From NCBI RefSeq assembly GCF_000204055.1, contig NW_006768870.1, positions 9,083 through 67,981 of the forward strand: DNA of 58,899 nucleotides, read 5' to 3'. The notes beneath the pieces were generated by a model, which saw only the letters and a program-made list of their open reading frames with translations, was not told where the DNA came from and made no database searches. Origin of the DNA: Melampsora larici-populina 98AG31 (taxonomy: Eukaryota > Basidiomycota > Pucciniomycetes > Pucciniales > Melampsoraceae). Both the position numbers and the translations under genes were made by a program. Shown in pieces: positions 34,062 to 43,904 of this stretch. Position 1 is the first letter of the stretch, and each line of letters opens with the position of its first letter.

Positions 34062-34800
34062 AACTTCACCACATACACGGTTAGACATTGACATGATTTA
34101 AAGTCGAGGTAGTTTGTGCAATAACTACTAACTCGGAGGGAATATGTGCAATGAAAATAAGAAAGAAATTGCTGGCTAAACTATATGCAACAGAAAAGGA
34201 GGAAAGATGTGCAATGAATCGAGTGTGAGAGGGAAGGTGAAGTGTGGAGTGTGGATGGAGGCAGCGTGGAGGGAGGCCTCTCTTTATACGTATGATTCTG
34301 GTGGTCATCCAATGAAGCGCAGTCGTCAATCGCGTTGCCAAGCTCTATGAAATTGAATATCCGACTTGAGCGCGATGACCTGCCATCATTTGTTTCTTCT
34401 GAGCTTCGCAGTCAGAGCAAAACCAAAAAATTTGAGAATTGGTGATCATACGAGACTGGAGGTAAAGATATGAAGAGAAAAGGTGGCTCAATATGGATCA
34501 ATCACGTTGTGATGTCTAACATGAAATGCGTTATAATGACTATTCACACTATAGACAAAAAGAGGAGAAACTATAGACATGATCACAAGCCGAGCAAAGA
34601 AAACTGACCAAAAGAATGACATGAAAAGAATTAAAACTAGCCTATCAAAAGTAACCAAAAAAAGAGATGAACAAAAGACTTGAAATGACTTAATATCAAT
34701 GTAACAAAAGTAACAAAAAAGATTTGAAGAATAAAAGACATGAAATGAAACAAATCAAGCGAGTTGAATGAAAAGGAAACATAAAGTGAAAAACTTTGAA
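34062..34800. other. AT-rich spacer between the two minus-strand Harbinger genes
   Basis: Holds the promoter side of the CxxC gene and the 3' side of the Myb-like gene. A-rich with scattered ACAAAAG and GACATGAAATG words (34600-34780). No gene is seen. Confidence 0.5.
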
Positions 34801-36053
34801 CTATTCAAGAGCTCGTTCTGCTGCTCTGCGGGCACGTTGCTTGCGAATGATATCGGCCCTCTCGGCTTCAAACTCAGCGCGTACACACTCATCGATTGAG
34901 GAGAGATTAGTCGAGAGAAGGCTGTAGTCAAGCATCTTGGACAGAGTGGCTTGAGCCTCTTTCCCTTGATTGGCTAACTCTCGGCTAGATATTGCAACCT
35001 CACTCGCATTCTCTAGCATCTTTGGCGCTAATTCTTCGGAGAGTGAAGATTTACCAGCTCCTTGCTTTGCCTTCTTGGTTCCCGTTGGACGATCAATATG
35101 AGGTAAGGCATCTATGTCACTCGCAAGATCCAAACCGTCAAGATCAGACCCGACTGAATTTCCGTTACCACAATGTTCTAGGTAAGCTGGATTTTCTTGC
35201 CATTTCGGAGCGTGCTTGACCATGTTGTAGCTACTCATGTCTTTGAAAGAAGTTTTGACATCCTGCTTGTAGAGGGCGAGAGCATCGGTGATCTGGTCTT
35301 CAGTCGATTTTCCAGACTCCTTGAGGCTCTTGATTTGTTGGACACAGCTGGCAAACTTAGACATATTGCGATTGAGAGTGGACCAGCGTGACTCGAGGGA
35401 TTTCAACGTGCGTTGGTTTGCTTTATCCATATGCTGATTGAAATGGGTGGTGATCTTCTCCCAAAACTTAGTGCGACGTTGATCACTACCAATAATGGGG
35501 TTTTGAGAAACGTGAAGCCATGACGTGCACAGCTGGGCAAGGGCGTCGTCAGTGTAGTTCGATCGTTTGGAGCCTTCTTCAGGTTCGATGGTCAACTGGC
35601 AAGTAGGAGGATCCCGGTTTGATGTTGAAGCACCAGAGAGTGACGTGGAGACGGAGGTACGCCGAGTCGGAGGTTTGCGAGTTGATGAACGAGATAAGGA
35701 GGTGGAGGTGGAGGAGGGAGTGGGAGTGAAGGCTTCATAAAAAGATGATCCAGGGAAGTCGACATGTTGGCTGTTGCTGAACTGAGAATGAGCATCCAGC
35801 AAGTCCTCGCGTCTATTGCGATAACTCTGAAGAAAACCTTGAGTGTTGAAGTTGTTGACATCGGTGTCTTCGGAGTAGCCTCCATAAGAGCCATCACGGT
35901 TGAAGCCATTAGTTTGACCTGAAATCAAGAATTGACTACATGAGAATTGGGCCCCATCGGCATGAATGACATTAGATAAACATAGCACGTACGTTGACCT
36001 GATGGTGGACGTTGACCTGATGGTGGCCTCTCATCATTATACATATGATTCAT
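34801..36053 (-). CDS. Myb/SANT-like, NAM-associated DNA-binding protein of the Harbinger element
   Basis: Two exons (36053-35993 and 35918-34801; 74-bp intron, GTACGT...TTTCAG) give 392 residues. Exon 1 holds a tandem PPSGQR hexapeptide from an 18-bp repeat. After a Ser/Thr-rich segment, residues about 135-210 form a trihelix/Myb-like domain. Its aromatic and basic positions include LCTSWLHVSQNPIIG, RRTKFWEKITTHFNQ and RTLKSLESRWSTLN. The segment ending NMVKHAPKWQ and the following acidic linker and coiled C-terminus match NAM-associated/glutathione-transferase-like plant and fungal Harbinger partners. In PIF/Harbinger elements this second protein binds the element ends and brings the transposase to the nucleus. 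No defects are visible, so the pair looks functional. Confidence 0.85.
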
Positions 36054-36627
36054 TCCGAAGGGGCTGGAGCAAGGGAATAGATGCGTGCAAACTTAATGAC
36101 CTTCTTGACGATTTCTAGGAGAGAGGAGGAAATAAGATGCGAGCAAGCGGATGCGGTGAACAGATAATGTTTGTGTGGCTTTATAACCTTTGGACAACAA
36201 ACTCAAACTTGCCCTCAACACCTCTACATAGTGTGCTTCTTCCCAGTCATTGCTCACATTTGGCTCAAGTTGAATAATCGACTTATCATTATGGATGGTA
36301 TTGATTGTATCACCACTGCTACAACGATGATAAAGTTATCTAATGGAAAACATTGGATCGATTGGGGCAAAATTAGTTACACGGTTGCTCGAACCGTGTA
36401 ACACAAGCTTTTGAGACGCCCCCGAAGAACCTGAGGGTCAAGACCGAGAGACCTGGTGCTCATGTCTAAAACATTCGGACAGCTGCCCTACAGTGGGAGT
36501 TTATTTCACTGGTGGATCGTGAAATCTGAATTCTGACCTGGACATGTCAAATACACGTTACGTGCATTGACAGTCCAGGGTCGCTGGTGGCGATGCTATA
36601 CTTACATGGCAAAAACCGTGGATCAAG
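36054..36627. other. Region before the assembly gap, with a short palindrome
   Basis: Holds the promoter side of the Myb-like gene, the palindrome GTTACACGGTT / AACCGTGTAAC at 36376-36402 and the candidate right Harbinger end near 36584. No gene is seen. Confidence 0.45.
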
Positions 36628-37136
36628 NNNNNNNNNNNNNNNNNNNNNNNNNNNNNNNNNNNNNNNNNNNNNNNNNNNNNNNNNNNNNNNNNNNNNNNNN
36701 NNNNNNNNNNNNNNNNNNNNNNNNNNNNNNNNNNNNNNNNNNNNNNNNNNNNNNNNNNNNNNNNNNNNNNNNNNNNNNNNNNNNNNNNNNNNNNNNNNNN
36801 NNNNNNNNNNNNNNNNNNNNNNNNNNNNNNNNNNNNNNNNNNNNNNNNNNNNNNNNNNNNNNNNNNNNNNNNNNNNNNNNNNNNNNNNNNNNNNNNNNNN
36901 NNNNNNNNNNNNNNNNNNNNNNNNNNNNNNNNNNNNNNNNNNNNNNNNNNNNNNNNNNNNNNNNNNNNNNNNNNNNNNNNNNNNNNNNNNNNNNNNNNNN
37001 NNNNNNNNNNNNNNNNNNNNNNNNNNNNNNNNNNNNNNNNNNNNNNNNNNNNNNNNNNNNNNNNNNNNNNNNNNNNNNNNNNNNNNNNNNNNNNNNNNNN
37101 NNNNNNNNNNNNNNNNNNNNNNNNNNNNNNNNNNNN
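36628..37136. other. Assembly gap (509 Ns)
   Basis: A run of N. Open frames crossing it are artefacts. True length and content are unknown; repeats flank it, which is a usual reason for such gaps. Confidence 0.99.
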
Positions 37137-37386
37137 ACATTTGCTTACAATATTGTGCTCATTTTGTCCCAGTAGTCGCTCTGAATAGTTCCAAGTCATA
37201 CGGTCTCTCCTCCCCAGTTGCCTGTTTCAGCTTTCATATCTTTGTGCGTTGATCATAGTTTTTTTCCAATACCTTGTGGCGTTGAAGAGCTTGAGTCTTA
37301 CTGAAATTCCTTGCCGTTTTCTAGGCCACTACACACATACCTTTTCGAGGTCAACACCTAACAACAGATCACACCAAACCAACAAG

Positions 37387-37959
37387 ATGGTCAGTCTTCT
37401 CTCCTCTACATAGCCGTTTACACATACTTACATGTCTACATGTCCATTCCAACAGCATATCTTGACCATCACCTTAACCTTGGCATTGATTTTTGCTTGC
37501 GTTGGATATAACAATGCCGTAGTAGATTACAATGATTACATCACCCCCCTTTGTTGCACGGGCAACGATGAGAGCATGCAGTGTCGAGCAACCACGTCAC
37601 CGCGCGCTTGGTGGTCCCAGGGCAACGACTGCACGGGACCCATTATCAGCGATGTGGCGTGCAAGGACGGACGTCTCGCCGGCTACAGTACCAACTCAGA
37701 CGGTTCCGCTTCATGGGTCACCCGAAATGTACTGGCTCAGCGTTTTGGACAAACCGTCACCTGTTATCTGGCAGACAACCAATGCTACAATGGCCAGCTC
37801 AGGTGCCGAGTGCCAGACTACTGTGGAGGCAGTAGCGGACTGCTTGCCGACTCCAAAGCTGCTACCAAGGGCGGCCAAGGTGGCCAAGTTGGTACGTTAT
37901 CTGGAGACAACAAGAAAGCACAGAAAGCGACAGTACGCCCCACAAAGACCGTCCAGTAG
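37387..37959 (+). CDS. Cysteine-rich secreted protein, effector candidate
   Basis: The best model uses the ATG at 37387-37389 as a three-base coding exon. A 66-bp intron follows (GTCAGT...CAACAG), and the main exon is 37456-37959, giving 168 residues. Splicing puts Met directly before a signal peptide (HILTITLTLALIFACVG). An unspliced start upstream of the same exon (from 37432) would also keep a hydrophobic segment but is less typical. The mature protein has nine cysteines, starting with a CC pair (PLCCTG) and ending LRCRVPDYCGG. It has conserved-looking aromatic positions and a basic, low-complexity tail. There is no catalytic motif. These traits fit rust small secreted proteins; function and secretion are inferred. 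The nearby gap hides most of the promoter. Confidence 0.7.
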
Positions 37960-40259
37960 CTTCACACCTTCGTCCCTTATTTCTTTATTATCTTGTTATC
38001 TTCCTCGTTCACCTTCTCTGCTCTTTCACGACAATTGGATTCCTGGTTCCGCTTCCCATGTTGTTTTGATGTTAGCATCGCATGTCAAAGTTTGTCTTCC
38101 ACTTAAGAGTTTCTTCCTCGATACTTGTTGAGTTCTCTCAGGATACCATCGATTTACAACTTTGTTCCTTATTCTCGTCACGCTTGGTTGTTTTTCTGTT
38201 CCATTGCCGTTCTCATTGGTCCCGATTATACATTCCATGATTTGTTTATGGACTGCCTCGAATAAGTTTGCTCGTCTTCGTTCCACTCCTATTACATGTC
38301 TTCTAACTCCTCACTGCTCTACAATAAGTGAGGAAAACCATACTTGCCAGCTTTCTTTAAAAGGACAGCAAGAAAAGTGCCAATGTACGTTGGATGAATC
38401 GCCCGTCTGCTTTTCGATTCCTCCCAGCTCCCTTGACCTATGTAAGTAAGGCGAGTCAGTGCAAGATGATCAAGGGACTCAAATCGACAGGTCTTTTCAT
38501 CTTCATGTCTATCAGGATTGTAAATGAGGATATCGATCGCCCATTACCCCAATGTGTGATTTGATTATTTGATCTTCCACCTTGAGCCAAATAACATATA
38601 CTTTAACAAATTCATGTTCAAATTGAAGGAACGAGACACCAAAATGGTATTTCTCCTTCCAGACTGTTTCCAAGAGTAACTTTACCTCTCTGCATTTGAC
38701 CGAACAAAAATGTACCCAATGTGGTCACTTCAGGTCGAAACTTTCGCAATGGGTCTCCTTGAACTACCAATCTTCTATCATTCACTTCAAGTCTTCATCA
38801 ATCGATTCATCCACCAAAATTCAATATGACCCACATTTAATCTAGATGAAACACGAAACTCGCAACATTTCTTATAAAAACATCGACACCCTCAATCGTT
38901 AGGTTCATCAATCTATCAAACCATCAAACCAAATCAAAGCAACTTCAAATTATCTAAATAATCAATCCAATCGATCAAATCTTTACATATCTAGATCGAA
39001 TGCCTTTGTCTTATTATCATTCCTCTTCTTAAAATCATTCTAATCACACTGATCAATCTAAATCTACACCTTCCACATCATAATCAAGGGTTCGATCAAC
39101 AATCTATCGAAGGAAATATGATCTTGGCTGTTCCTGCTTGTCTTTTAGAGAAAGACAAGCCGAGTTTATCAAGTCAAGAATCAAAGCGAGCAAAGCATGT
39201 AGCAAGATATTCAAACCAAAAATTGACTTTTTTGAAATTTGATGTTTTACAGGAGAGCAGCTATGCGACAAGGGTATGATTAATTATGTTCAATGGTACC
39301 TGATTGAAGCAATTCTAATGTAGATTGGAAAGACAAAGACAGAAATTAAGTGAGAAAAAGAAACAAAACAAATCTATTGGATTGATAAAATAAGACCAAT
39401 CGACCTGAAGAAGAAGATCAAAAATCGAGATCTAAATCAGAAGCAATTGTTTTAACTCGAAGTTTGTGCCTTCCTCATTTTCTCTTTCAAAAGTTTTTTA
39501 CAACAAAAAATTATACAACAGACCTCGATTTGTTTGTTTTTTCTTGTGTGAATTTTCTGATAGGTAAACAAAAATTTGTAGAATACACAAAAGAATTGAA
39601 AACTAAAAGAGAGAGTTCATTAAATAGTTTAAAAAAGTAGAACAAGTGATAGGTAAAGAGATTTCAATCAACTTTGGGAAGAGAAATGGAATGTAATTGT
39701 AGAATTAAATAATCAAACTTGAAATTACCCCCAGCAAATAATCAGCCTGTTTTTTCTCTATATGTAAAAGTAAGAAAATAAAGAAAGTGTTTTTGGTAAT
39801 GGTGTTTTATTTTTGGGTGGAGATTATTTCAGTCCCAAATTTTTCTTGTTTTCTTTATAATCAAGAAACATTTCTTTCCTTTTAGTATAATAATATAATT
39901 AGTAGTCGGTGCGAAGGATTGAAGAATGGGAATGTGTCGGGAAAAGAGGTTTTGGATAATGATGTACGGATCAGTCACTCTCATACGTTCCTCTTAGACG
40001 AATCACAAAATCACTCATCTCATAGTGATTTGTGGAATGACGTCAACAGAGGATTGGATGAATAGGAAGAGCAATTCCCTAATTCCCATTTCCCCATTTG
40101 AAATCTGTAATCCAAAGATTTCAATTTCTTACATTCATCCAAACCATTATCCAGAAAATTATCTCCTCTTTTCAAATACTATAAGTAGAAATTTTTTAAA
40201 AGAAAACTTTCTCTTTTTCTCTCTTATCATCTCCCGAAAAGAACCTTGCACATTTTACT
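37960..40259. other. AT-rich intergenic region with one possible very small gene
   Basis: 3' side of the secreted-protein gene, then 2 kb of AT-rich sequence with no clear coding unit except the candidate at 39118-39353. The last few hundred bases form the 5' region of the Ngaro-type retrotransposon, including a TATA-like ACTATAAGTAG near 40178. Confidence 0.5.
39118..39353 (+). CDS. Possible two-exon microprotein gene (61 residues), low confidence
   Basis: ATG at 39118 opens a 52-codon exon (39118-39273) ending at a GTATGA donor. A 50-bp intron follows, then a 30-base exon (39324-39353) to a TGA. Upstream is a CA-rich leader similar to those of the real genes here, and a TATAAAA element near 38875. 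A 10-codon upstream frame starts with ATG at 39000. The product is basic and helical with no known motif and no signal peptide. It could be chance. Confidence 0.25.
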
Positions 40260-42041
40260 ATGATCACTGATACGAACAATGATCAAGACTATGTTATGCA
40301 AGCCAACGAGACTACAGCTATTTTCGACGATATTGACAAAATCCTTACCCACTATGACGATTCCGGTGGCAGTAAAAACACCTCTATGGCACAGCTTCGT
40401 ACTCAAATCGCCTCGGTCTATCATTATGAGGACCCTAATTTCTTGTACCATTTTTCCGCCGTTGCTCGTGTCGCAATTGAGTTGGATCACAGAGCAGGAA
40501 GGCCTAGGTACCCTATTACCTACCAGTGGCCTGATGACCCCGATCCCCAATCTATGCCTCATGTCGTCCTCAGTGGCATGCTTGAACCCCCGCCTACCAT
40601 CGACATTTATGGTGTGGTCGAGGGTTTCTTGGAGCGCCCGATTCCCAAATCCCCTCCTAGATTTGAAGATCTTTCGATGTTCCCTACAAACCCAGTTACC
40701 AACACGGCTGGTCCTCCTCCCCCACCTCCTCCAGTTCAGGACGTCTTCTCTGTGGGGGCTCGCACTCCAAGTCCACCTGCCGCTGGTCCTTCAAGAACCA
40801 TGGAACCATCTCTTCTTAATCGTATTACGTTTTCGAATAGTCCACACCATCGTCAGAGCTTGCCCCTCCCTGAAGTTTTGCTTCGACAACCTCCCTCTCG
40901 TCCTCGGCATACGGTTCGACAGGCCCCTATTCCTTCTTCTTCCATGTTTGAAAGAATCGACAAGGGCAAACGGAAAAGAAATCAATCTATTTCGTCTAAT
41001 CTCCCCTCAGTCTTTCCTTCTCACCCAGCACCAGCTGTCTCTGGAGAGCCTTTTTCAACAGGCCTGTCTGCTTTTGCACCAGCACCAGCTGCCTCTGGAA
41101 TTCCAGCTTCCGCTGGTCCCATTTCGCGAGCGATCATCTCTGCTCCTTATCTGGAAGAAAACGAACATCTTGTTCCCAAGCAGTTTTCCCCTATCTCTTA
41201 CGAGGTCAACCGCATCGCTCTTTTATACAAATCTGACATTAAAAGCCACGTCAGCGCTTTTAATTCATGCAAAAACAGGCCCGCCAACTGGCAGAACTCT
41301 CTTACGAAAGATTTGCTTGAATACAATTTCGTCGACTTACGGAAATTCTATGGCGCGGTTGCCTCTTCGGACCCCCCCCAAAGTAGGCTTTGTATCAACG
41401 CCGATGGCGACCTCAAAAACGTGGAAGGCGCAGCTCCTAAAGAAATCACGGATAACAATCACTGGCAAAACCTCCTTGCCGTCCTCAAGCACGCTTACAT
41501 CACAGCTTTTCCTCCTGCCGCCTTGTCAATCAAAAGCTATTTCAAGTACATCCTTTCTCTTCCTGGATTATTCCAAGCGCGCGTGCACTGGGAGGATGTA
41601 CGCGATTTTGACGCCGAGTTGCGTAAAGAATTTGCTTCCAGACCAAGTCTGGTCTGGGGCGATTACGAACACAAGTCGCTTAAAGGTATTGATAACTGTA
41701 TTCTTTACAGTTCTACCAGCAAGCTCGGCAGAGCTGCGATCCCTTCAGAAAAATACCAACCGGTTCAGTCGACATCTCGTCCTGCCAAATCTATTTCTGA
41801 AGCTACTTACACTCCTCGTCAGTCGGACTCCCGTTCTTCAGAAAAGAAGCCAAGAGGAAGACGCGTCAAACCCAAGTATAAAGTCAAAGTGTCTGACGCT
41901 ATTCCTCTGGCTGATCAGCCTTGCAACAACTGGAACGCTCGTGTTTGCCCCTTCAGTGCGGCTGACTGCAACAGAGTACACGGGATATGCAATAAAGATG
42001 GATGCTTTGAAAATCATCAAGGAAGCATCGCTCACAGATGA
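40260..42041 (+). CDS. Gag-like protein of the Ngaro-type element
   Basis: Uninterrupted 593-residue frame starting MITDTNND. The first half contains a Pro-rich segment (PPPPPPPVQD). The C-terminus is basic (KPRGRRVKPKYKVKV) and then carries a Cys/His cluster (PCNNW, VCPF, DCNRVHGIC, DGCFENH), suitable for nucleic-acid binding as in other DIRS-order Gag proteins. It overlaps the start of the RT frame by 44 bases in the +1 frame. The start at 40260 is the first ATG after the A/T-rich leader. Confidence 0.8.
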   Translation: MITDTNNDQDYVMQANETTAIFDDIDKILTHYDDSGGSKNTSMAQLRTQIASVYHYEDPNFLYHFSAVARVAIELDHRAGRPRYPITYQWPDDPDPQSMPHVVLSGMLEPPPTIDIYGVVEGFLERPIPKSPPRFEDLSMFPTNPVTNTAGPPPPPPPVQDVFSVGARTPSPPAAGPSRTMEPSLLNRITFSNSPHHRQSLPLPEVLLRQPPSRPRHTVRQAPIPSSSMFERIDKGKRKRNQSISSNLPSVFPSHPAPAVSGEPFSTGLSAFAPAPAASGIPASAGPISRAIISAPYLEENEHLVPKQFSPISYEVNRIALLYKSDIKSHVSAFNSCKNRPANWQNSLTKDLLEYNFVDLRKFYGAVASSDPPQSRLCINADGDLKNVEGAAPKEITDNNHWQNLLAVLKHAYITAFPPAALSIKSYFKYILSLPGLFQARVHWEDVRDFDAELRKEFASRPSLVWGDYEHKSLKGIDNCILYSSTSKLGRAAIPSEKYQPVQSTSRPAKSISEATYTPRQSDSRSSEKKPRGRRVKPKYKVKVSDAIPLADQPCNNWNARVCPFSAADCNRVHGICNKDGCFENHQGSIAHR

Positions 42042-43833
42042 ACCTAACGCTTGCACTTTCCTTCGAGGTTTAGAAATCGACGTCCTCGACACAGGATACT
42101 CAGCGGCGGTTAATTCTTCTATCCACGCAGCTCCCCTTCCTTCAGCACCCCCTCTAGCTTCTGATCCCCAAGCTGCTTATGCTATCAATCAAAGGCCTGA
42201 TCTATTTCAAATTAATTGTTCCATAAACGTTGAAAATTTAAAAATCCTTCTCAAGAATCACCCTAATAAACCTTTTGTTGACTCTATTATTCTCGGCCTT
42301 ACAGACAGGTTTTGGCCCATTTCGGATATGCCTTCTGATTCTACTGTGTACAACAAAAACCACGCTTCAGGACCAGAAGCAGAAGAAGTTCTAATAAAGA
42401 CTAGAGATAAAGAATTGAAATTAAATCGTTTTTCGCCACCTTTCCATACGCTCCTCCCGGGCATGAAAGTGTCTCCATTGTGTTTAGCAATGAACCCTTC
42501 ATCAGGGAAAGTGAGAATGTGTACGAATATGTCCTTTGGTAACCCATCTCCCAATGACCTAATTAAGAAAGACGACATCAAAATTGACCTTGATGGCATT
42601 CCTTACTTTATTCCCTTTATGCTCTATCATTATTTTGGTAAACACAAGTTCATTCTTTGGAAATCTGATGTGGATGCGGCCTTTCGCAACCTTCCAGTTT
42701 CTAGACAATGGCAATTTCGCCAAATAATCAGAATCAACAAAGCTTTTCATGCGGACCGAAATGTCAATTTCGGTTGTGCAAGCTCACCAAAACTTTGGTG
42801 TGCTTTCTTTTCTTTGATACTGTGGATCACATATTATGAGTTTAACATTACAGACCTCAACGCATATATGGATGATTCATGTGGCATTGGCTTAGCTTCA
42901 GATATGGTGCTTTTCAAAGGACGCACCATCCCGCTAAATCAAGCCAAGTTTTTATCCATCTTCGACTTTATCAACCTCCCTTGGGCTTGGGAGAAGCAGA
43001 TCTTTGGTAGTACACTCGACATCATAGGATACTCAGTGGATTGTGAAGAAGTCTCAATCTCATTACCAGAAGGAAAACGCATCTCCCTTATAGTGGCTCT
43101 ACGTTCATTCACTTCTTCTCTCTCTCACCCTCTGGTTGAATGGCAGCGCATTACAGGCTGGGCAAACTGGGGCTTAAACATCTTCCCACTTGGACGATGG
43201 GCTTTACAATCCTCTTGGGATAAAATTGCAGGTAAATCGATGGGAAACGCGCATATTCCATTGAATAAACTGAATGTCGAAGATCTCAATTGGCTAGCAA
43301 ATGCCCTCGAATCATGGCCAGGACGAAGAGTTTTGAAACATCTTCACTGGGCCCTGACTGACGCTGACTGCATGTTCTTCACCGATGCATGTCCAACTGG
43401 CTTTGGTTTCTGGCGACCGTCCAACGGCCGTGCCTGGCGCTGCTCCTTACCACCACCGTCCCGAAACAGCTACTGGGCAGAGCTCTTGGCGGTCGTGTCG
43501 GCAATCAAAATGGCAGTAGACTTCAAGGCCTCGAGAACAGCTATTTTCACCGACTCCGAATCAGTGTCATACCTCTTTTCATCTCACCGTCCAACCGCAG
43601 CCGCTAGATCCCTTTTCAAATTCGCAGTTGATCTCATGCTTACGAACTCATTAGATGTCAAGGTCCGGTTTGTTACAAGACAACATAACCGTGTAGCGGA
43701 TGCACTTTCAAAAAATCAGATTGATTTAGCTTGGTCATTAACTCCTCGCCTTCGTCTTGAAGATTTCTATCCAGACCCTTCTACTCTTCAAGGAGGATTT
43801 CAAGATCAATCCCTTCCTGCTTTGATTCAATAA
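41998..43833 (+). CDS. Reverse transcriptase-RNase H of the Ngaro-type element
   Basis: The frame is open far upstream over gag, but the sensible start is the ATG at 41998 (MDALKIIKEAS), giving 611 residues. RT motifs include LCLAMNPSSGKVRMC, SDVDAAFRNLPV, the SSPKLW block and the active site AYMDDSCG. RNase H motifs follow: FFTDACPTGFGFW, YWAELLAVVSA, IFTDSESV, and RQHNRVADALSKN. All expected catalytic Asp/Glu residues are visible. Expression needs either reinitiation after gag or a +1 frameshift in the 44-base overlap. Intact. Confidence 0.9.
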   Translation: MDALKIIKEASLTDEPNACTFLRGLEIDVLDTGYSAAVNSSIHAAPLPSAPPLASDPQAAYAINQRPDLFQINCSINVENLKILLKNHPNKPFVDSIILGLTDRFWPISDMPSDSTVYNKNHASGPEAEEVLIKTRDKELKLNRFSPPFHTLLPGMKVSPLCLAMNPSSGKVRMCTNMSFGNPSPNDLIKKDDIKIDLDGIPYFIPFMLYHYFGKHKFILWKSDVDAAFRNLPVSRQWQFRQIIRINKAFHADRNVNFGCASSPKLWCAFFSLILWITYYEFNITDLNAYMDDSCGIGLASDMVLFKGRTIPLNQAKFLSIFDFINLPWAWEKQIFGSTLDIIGYSVDCEEVSISLPEGKRISLIVALRSFTSSLSHPLVEWQRITGWANWGLNIFPLGRWALQSSWDKIAGKSMGNAHIPLNKLNVEDLNWLANALESWPGRRVLKHLHWALTDADCMFFTDACPTGFGFWRPSNGRAWRCSLPPPSRNSYWAELLAVVSAIKMAVDFKASRTAIFTDSESVSYLFSSHRPTAAARSLFKFAVDLMLTNSLDVKVRFVTRQHNRVADALSKNQIDLAWSLTPRLRLEDFYPDPSTLQGGFQDQSLPALIQ

Positions 43834-43904
43834 TTTCAAATCTTTCTATTATCACAAAAAATTTAAAAATCATAAAACATATTTTTAGGAAAATTTTAGA
43901 ATTC

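Larger units (their letters stand above)
30997..36593 (+). mobile_element. PIF/Harbinger transposon (boundaries tentative)
   Basis: Three genes form the group: transposase (31484-33004, +), a small CxxC protein (33441-34061, -) and a Myb/NAM-like protein (34801-36053, -). Candidate imperfect ends are AGAGCATCCCCACCAG at 30997-31012 and the inverse CTGGTGGCGATGCTAT near 36584-36599. I could not find a convincing 3-bp duplication. Part of the right-end sequence also occurs in direct orientation just outside the left end (near 30977-30996), so adjacent copies may confuse the boundary. Confidence 0.5.

Noticed and set aside
30977..36604. Direct repeat TGGTG(A/G)CGATGCTATACTTA as long terminal repeats
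   Set aside because: Only about 20 bp in direct orientation; more likely right ends of two neighbouring Harbinger-type copies.
36547..37252. Four open frames of about 200 codons across the N run
   Set aside because: They consist almost wholly of unknown bases in the assembly gap.
40279..41997. Extension of the RT frame upstream over gag
   Set aside because: This part is the out-of-frame shadow of gag with a Leu/Ser-rich translation; the first sensible ATG for RT is 41998.
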